Assembly: GCA_040219135.1 (NCBI GenBank)
Contig: JAVJTA010000011.1
Coordinates: 736,796 to 800,795 of the forward strand
Direction of reading: 5' to 3'
Origin: UBA7803 sp040219135
Lineage (GTDB): Bacteria > Pseudomonadota > Gammaproteobacteria > Pseudomonadales > Azotimanducaceae
Length of the DNA: 64,000 nt
The notes under the pieces were generated by a model. The model saw only the letters and a list, made by a program, of their open reading frames with translations. It did no database searches and was not told the DNA's origin. This document shows, in pieces, positions 61,915 to 64,000 of the stretch. A program made the position numbers and the translations under genes. Position 1 is the first letter of the stretch, and each line of letters begins with the position of its first letter.

Positions 61915-63165
61915 ATGCCCGGTAGACGCCGCTTCATCCAGCGAACGCTCGGCGCCCTGGGCGCGGCGACGCTGAGCCCGTCGCTGCGCGCGGCCGCGGC
62001 CCCGGGCGTGCGCGATCGGATCGTTGCCGACCTGCGCGGCTGGGACGCCATCGCCGATCATCGAACCGGCAGCGAGGGCGACGACGCCACTGCCGCCTGG
62101 CTCGCCGCGCAGGTGCGCGCCATCGGCGTCGAGCCGATCCTCAGCGAGTTCGACTTCCAGCGCCGCACCCCGGACGCCTGCCGGGTCGACGACGGCGTCA
62201 CGGCCATCGCCGGGGTACCGCTGTTCGACGGGGGGTCCACCGATGCCGGCGGCATCCGCGGCCGGCTCGGCGCCCTGGGCAGCGACGCCCCCATCGGGCT
62301 CGCGTTCTACGAACCATTTTCCGGCGCACCGCAGACCCAGGCATTGGAAGCGGCCCGGAGATCCAGCGCGCACCGGGCCATCGTCGCCGTCGCCGCCGGC
62401 CAGACGGTGAAACCCGGTCTGGCCCTGCTCAACGCCGACGCCTACGGCACGCCGTTCGGACCGCCGGTGCTGCAGATCGCCACCGCGCACGGCGCAAAGC
62501 TGCAGGCACTGGCGGCGGCAGGCGCCGCGGCAGGCGCCGAGGTCACCGTCGTCACCACCCTGCGCGAGGACACCGTGCCGGTCAGCAACGTGGAAGCGAC
62601 GATCCGCGGCAGCCGTCCCGAGCTGGCACCGGTGGTGGTGATGACCCCGCGCAGCGCCTGGTGGACGTGCACGGCGGAACGCGGCGGCGGCATCTCGCTG
62701 TGGCTGGAAGCGCTGCGGCGCTGGGCCACGGAGCCCCCCGAACGGACGCTGCTGTTCACCGCCAACACCGGCCACGAACTCGGCCACGTCGGCCTCGACC
62801 GCTTTCTGCATGCGAATCCGGATCTGGTCGCCGACGCCCATGCCTGGGTGCACCTCGGGGCGAACTTCGCCGCAGCCGGCGGTGAGGTGCGCTATCAGGC
62901 GTCGGAGCCCGGCCTCATGCGCCTCGGCCTCGACGCGATCGCCGCGGCCGGCGTCGCCGCGCCGGAGATCACGCCGGTAGCGCAGCGTCCCTACGGAGAG
63001 GCGCGCAACGTCTTCGACGGCGGTGGCCGCTACGTGTCGCTGCTCGGCAGCAATCGGCTGTTCCACCACCCGGACGACCGCTGGCCCGCGGCCGTGGATC
63101 TGGACCGCACGCTGCGCCTGACCGACGCCATGCTGGACGTCATCGCTGCCCTCGTCCGTGCTTGA
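61915..63165 (+). CDS. Tat-exported M28-like protein with altered metal site
   Basis: A 416-residue protein. A twin-arginine signal (PGRRRFIQRTLGALGAATL) sends it folded to the periplasm. The N-terminal HRTGSEGDDATAAWLAAQV is that of M28 aminopeptidases. The zinc block, usually GHYDS then EE, instead reads MTPRSAWWTCTAERGGG and NTGHELGHVGLD. So the family identity is fair but standard M28 zinc ligands are not seen. It overlaps the RluA-family gene by eight bases. Confidence 0.7.
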   Translation: MPGRRRFIQRTLGALGAATLSPSLRAAAAPGVRDRIVADLRGWDAIADHRTGSEGDDATAAWLAAQVRAIGVEPILSEFDFQRRTPDACRVDDGVTAIAGVPLFDGGSTDAGGIRGRLGALGSDAPIGLAFYEPFSGAPQTQALEAARRSSAHRAIVAVAAGQTVKPGLALLNADAYGTPFGPPVLQIATAHGAKLQALAAAGAAAGAEVTVVTTLREDTVPVSNVEATIRGSRPELAPVVVMTPRSAWWTCTAERGGGISLWLEALRRWATEPPERTLLFTANTGHELGHVGLDRFLHANPDLVADAHAWVHLGANFAAAGGEVRYQASEPGLMRLGLDAIAAAGVAAPEITPVAQRPYGEARNVFDGGGRYVSLLGSNRLFHHPDDRWPAAVDLDRTLRLTDAMLDVIAALVRA

Positions 63166-63865
63166 GATTCTCCACCGCAGCGACCGGCTGGTGGTGCTCA
63201 ACAAGCCCACGGACGTGTCGCTGCTCGCCGATCGCAGCGGCGCGGCGTGCCTCTGGGACGGGCTCGCCGAGGCGCTCGGCAGCAAACCGTACCTGGTGCA
63301 TCGGCTCGACAAAGGCACCAGCGGCGTACTGCTCGTCGCCCTGCACCCGGACACCCAGCGCCAGCTCACCCGGGCGTTTCAGCAGCGCCACGTGCGCAAG
63401 TTCTATCTGACTGCGGTCACCGGCAACATCGACGGCGGCCGCACGCTGACGCTCGATCTGCCGTTGCGCAAAGGCCGCAAGAGCCGCTACCGGGTGGCCG
63501 GACGGCGCGAGGACATCGGCCGCAGCAGCGCAGGCTGGAGCCTGGCGACAGGCTCCGCGTCCGCGGACGGCAAGCCCAGCCGCACGCGGATTCGCGTGCT
63601 GCGCCACGAGCCCGGGGCGAGTTGGCTGCTCGCCGAGCCGGTGACCGGCCGAACCCACCAGCTGCGGGTGCAACTGGCGTGGATCGGCCATCCGATTCTC
63701 GGGGATCATCTGTACGGTCGACCCGACGCGCCGGAACAGCGCGCGCCCCGGCTCATGCTGCACTGTCACCGGCTGGTGGTACCGGAGGTCGGTACCTTCA
63801 CGGCGCCGCTGCCGGATGACCTGGCGGGCCACCGGACACCGGTCGGCGCCCGGGCGGCAGACTAG
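63158..63865 (+). CDS. RluA-family pseudouridine synthase
   Basis: A 235-residue enzyme that isomerises uridine in rRNA or tRNA. The catalytic Asp lies in HRLDKGTSGVLLVAL, and RTHQLRVQLAWIGHPILGD is the late conserved block. It lacks an N-terminal S4 domain, so it is the short RluA/TruC-like type. The start is GTG. Which RNA site it modifies cannot be told. Confidence 0.9.
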   Translation: MLEILHRSDRLVVLNKPTDVSLLADRSGAACLWDGLAEALGSKPYLVHRLDKGTSGVLLVALHPDTQRQLTRAFQQRHVRKFYLTAVTGNIDGGRTLTLDLPLRKGRKSRYRVAGRREDIGRSSAGWSLATGSASADGKPSRTRIRVLRHEPGASWLLAEPVTGRTHQLRVQLAWIGHPILGDHLYGRPDAPEQRAPRLMLHCHRLVVPEVGTFTAPLPDDLAGHRTPVGARAAD

Positions 63866-63899
63866 GGCCTGTTCACACTCCGCACAGCGCCGCGTCGGA

Positions 63900-63988
63900 G
63901 GCCACTTTTTTCCGAATCGAGGCGCTGTGAGCGTGGTGTAGCACCGCTACACGAGCGAGCGGCAACGAAGAGTCGGGGAAAAGTGGCC
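63900..63988. repeat. Fold-back element at the right window edge
   Basis: Arms 63900-63915 (GGCCACTTTTTTCCGA) and 63973-63988 (TCGGGGAAAAGTGGCC) pair with two mismatches. An inner perfect hairpin, GTGTAGC-ACC-GCTACAC, lies between them. The element follows the pseudouridine synthase by 34 bases and may extend beyond the window. The TCGGGGAAAA block also occurs in element B. Confidence 0.65.
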
Positions 63989-64000
63989 CCGACCCGGAGG

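Overview
This is a GC-rich, densely packed bacterial chromosome segment. Genes usually overlap by 1-20 bases through ATGA or GTGA junctions, and GTG starts are common. The gene set points to a gammaproteobacterium: OxyR with cysteines at positions 199 and 208, NnrU, MnmH, a fused GldF/GldG-type ABC permease, Idi, and a rubrerythrin/Fe-S/DUF3501 cluster. The lineage cannot be fixed from sequence alone. The abundance of thiolase, CaiB-type CoA-transferase, SDR, alpha/beta hydrolase, LLM-type and Rieske genes suggests an environmental catabolic generalist. No rRNA, tRNA, CRISPR array, phage or insertion sequence was seen.

Layout. 0-7 kb: sodium symporter, tiny membrane protein, TauD-type dioxygenase, PAS hybrid histidine kinase with a HIT protein. 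5.7-11.3 kb (minus strand): serine hydrolase/GNAT/GFA run, thiolase, DUF3108/GST/HAD run. 11.6-19.5 kb: GGDEF regulator, then a minus-strand ABC operon (ATPase, fused permease-GldG, DUF4340, PAP2 lipoprotein), then a hydrolase. 19.5-25.3 kb: NnrU, two SDRs in tandem, a large 20/21-bp tandem repeat at the 3' end of a TM2 gene, epoxide hydrolase-like, MAPEG, thioesterase and Nudix genes. 25.3-31.3 kb: MsrA, CoA-transferase and Hsp70-like genes, then a Sel1 lipoprotein and MnmH. 31.4-35.6 kb: a four-gene overlapping operon of a GH78-like protein and a cobalt-type nitrile hydratase. 35.6-39.2 kb: two related fold-back elements, a hydrolase/LysR pair, a candidate small RNA, and a Rieske protein of unusual domain order. 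39.2-43.1 kb: ileS (eukaryote-like type 2) overlapping a tetR gene. 43.2-49.4 kb: LLM oxidoreductase, AhpD-like protein, PQQ-type sugar dehydrogenase, a broken ATP-grasp gene, MFS transporter and a hydrolase. 49.5-54.9 kb: Idi/HMG-CoA synthase pair, then VWA lipoprotein/ECF sigma/anti-sigma. 54.8-57.1 kb: DMT and MATE exporters, the latter behind a Fur-box-like site. 57.3-61.8 kb: rubrerythrin/Fe-S/DUF3501 operon facing an alcohol dehydrogenase/oxyR pair. 61.9-64 kb: a Tat-exported M28-like protein and an RluA-family pseudouridine synthase.

The most interesting items are: the GH78-like gene translationally coupled to nitrile hydratase, with both GH78 catalytic glutamates apparently replaced; a Rieske protein whose iron-site motif precedes its Rieske domain; a candidate CU-rich small RNA with its own terminator beside a LysR-type palindrome; the Idi/HMG-CoA synthase pair; type 2 IleRS; and repeated tandem duplications of 14-21 bp that lie on the stop codons of several unrelated genes.
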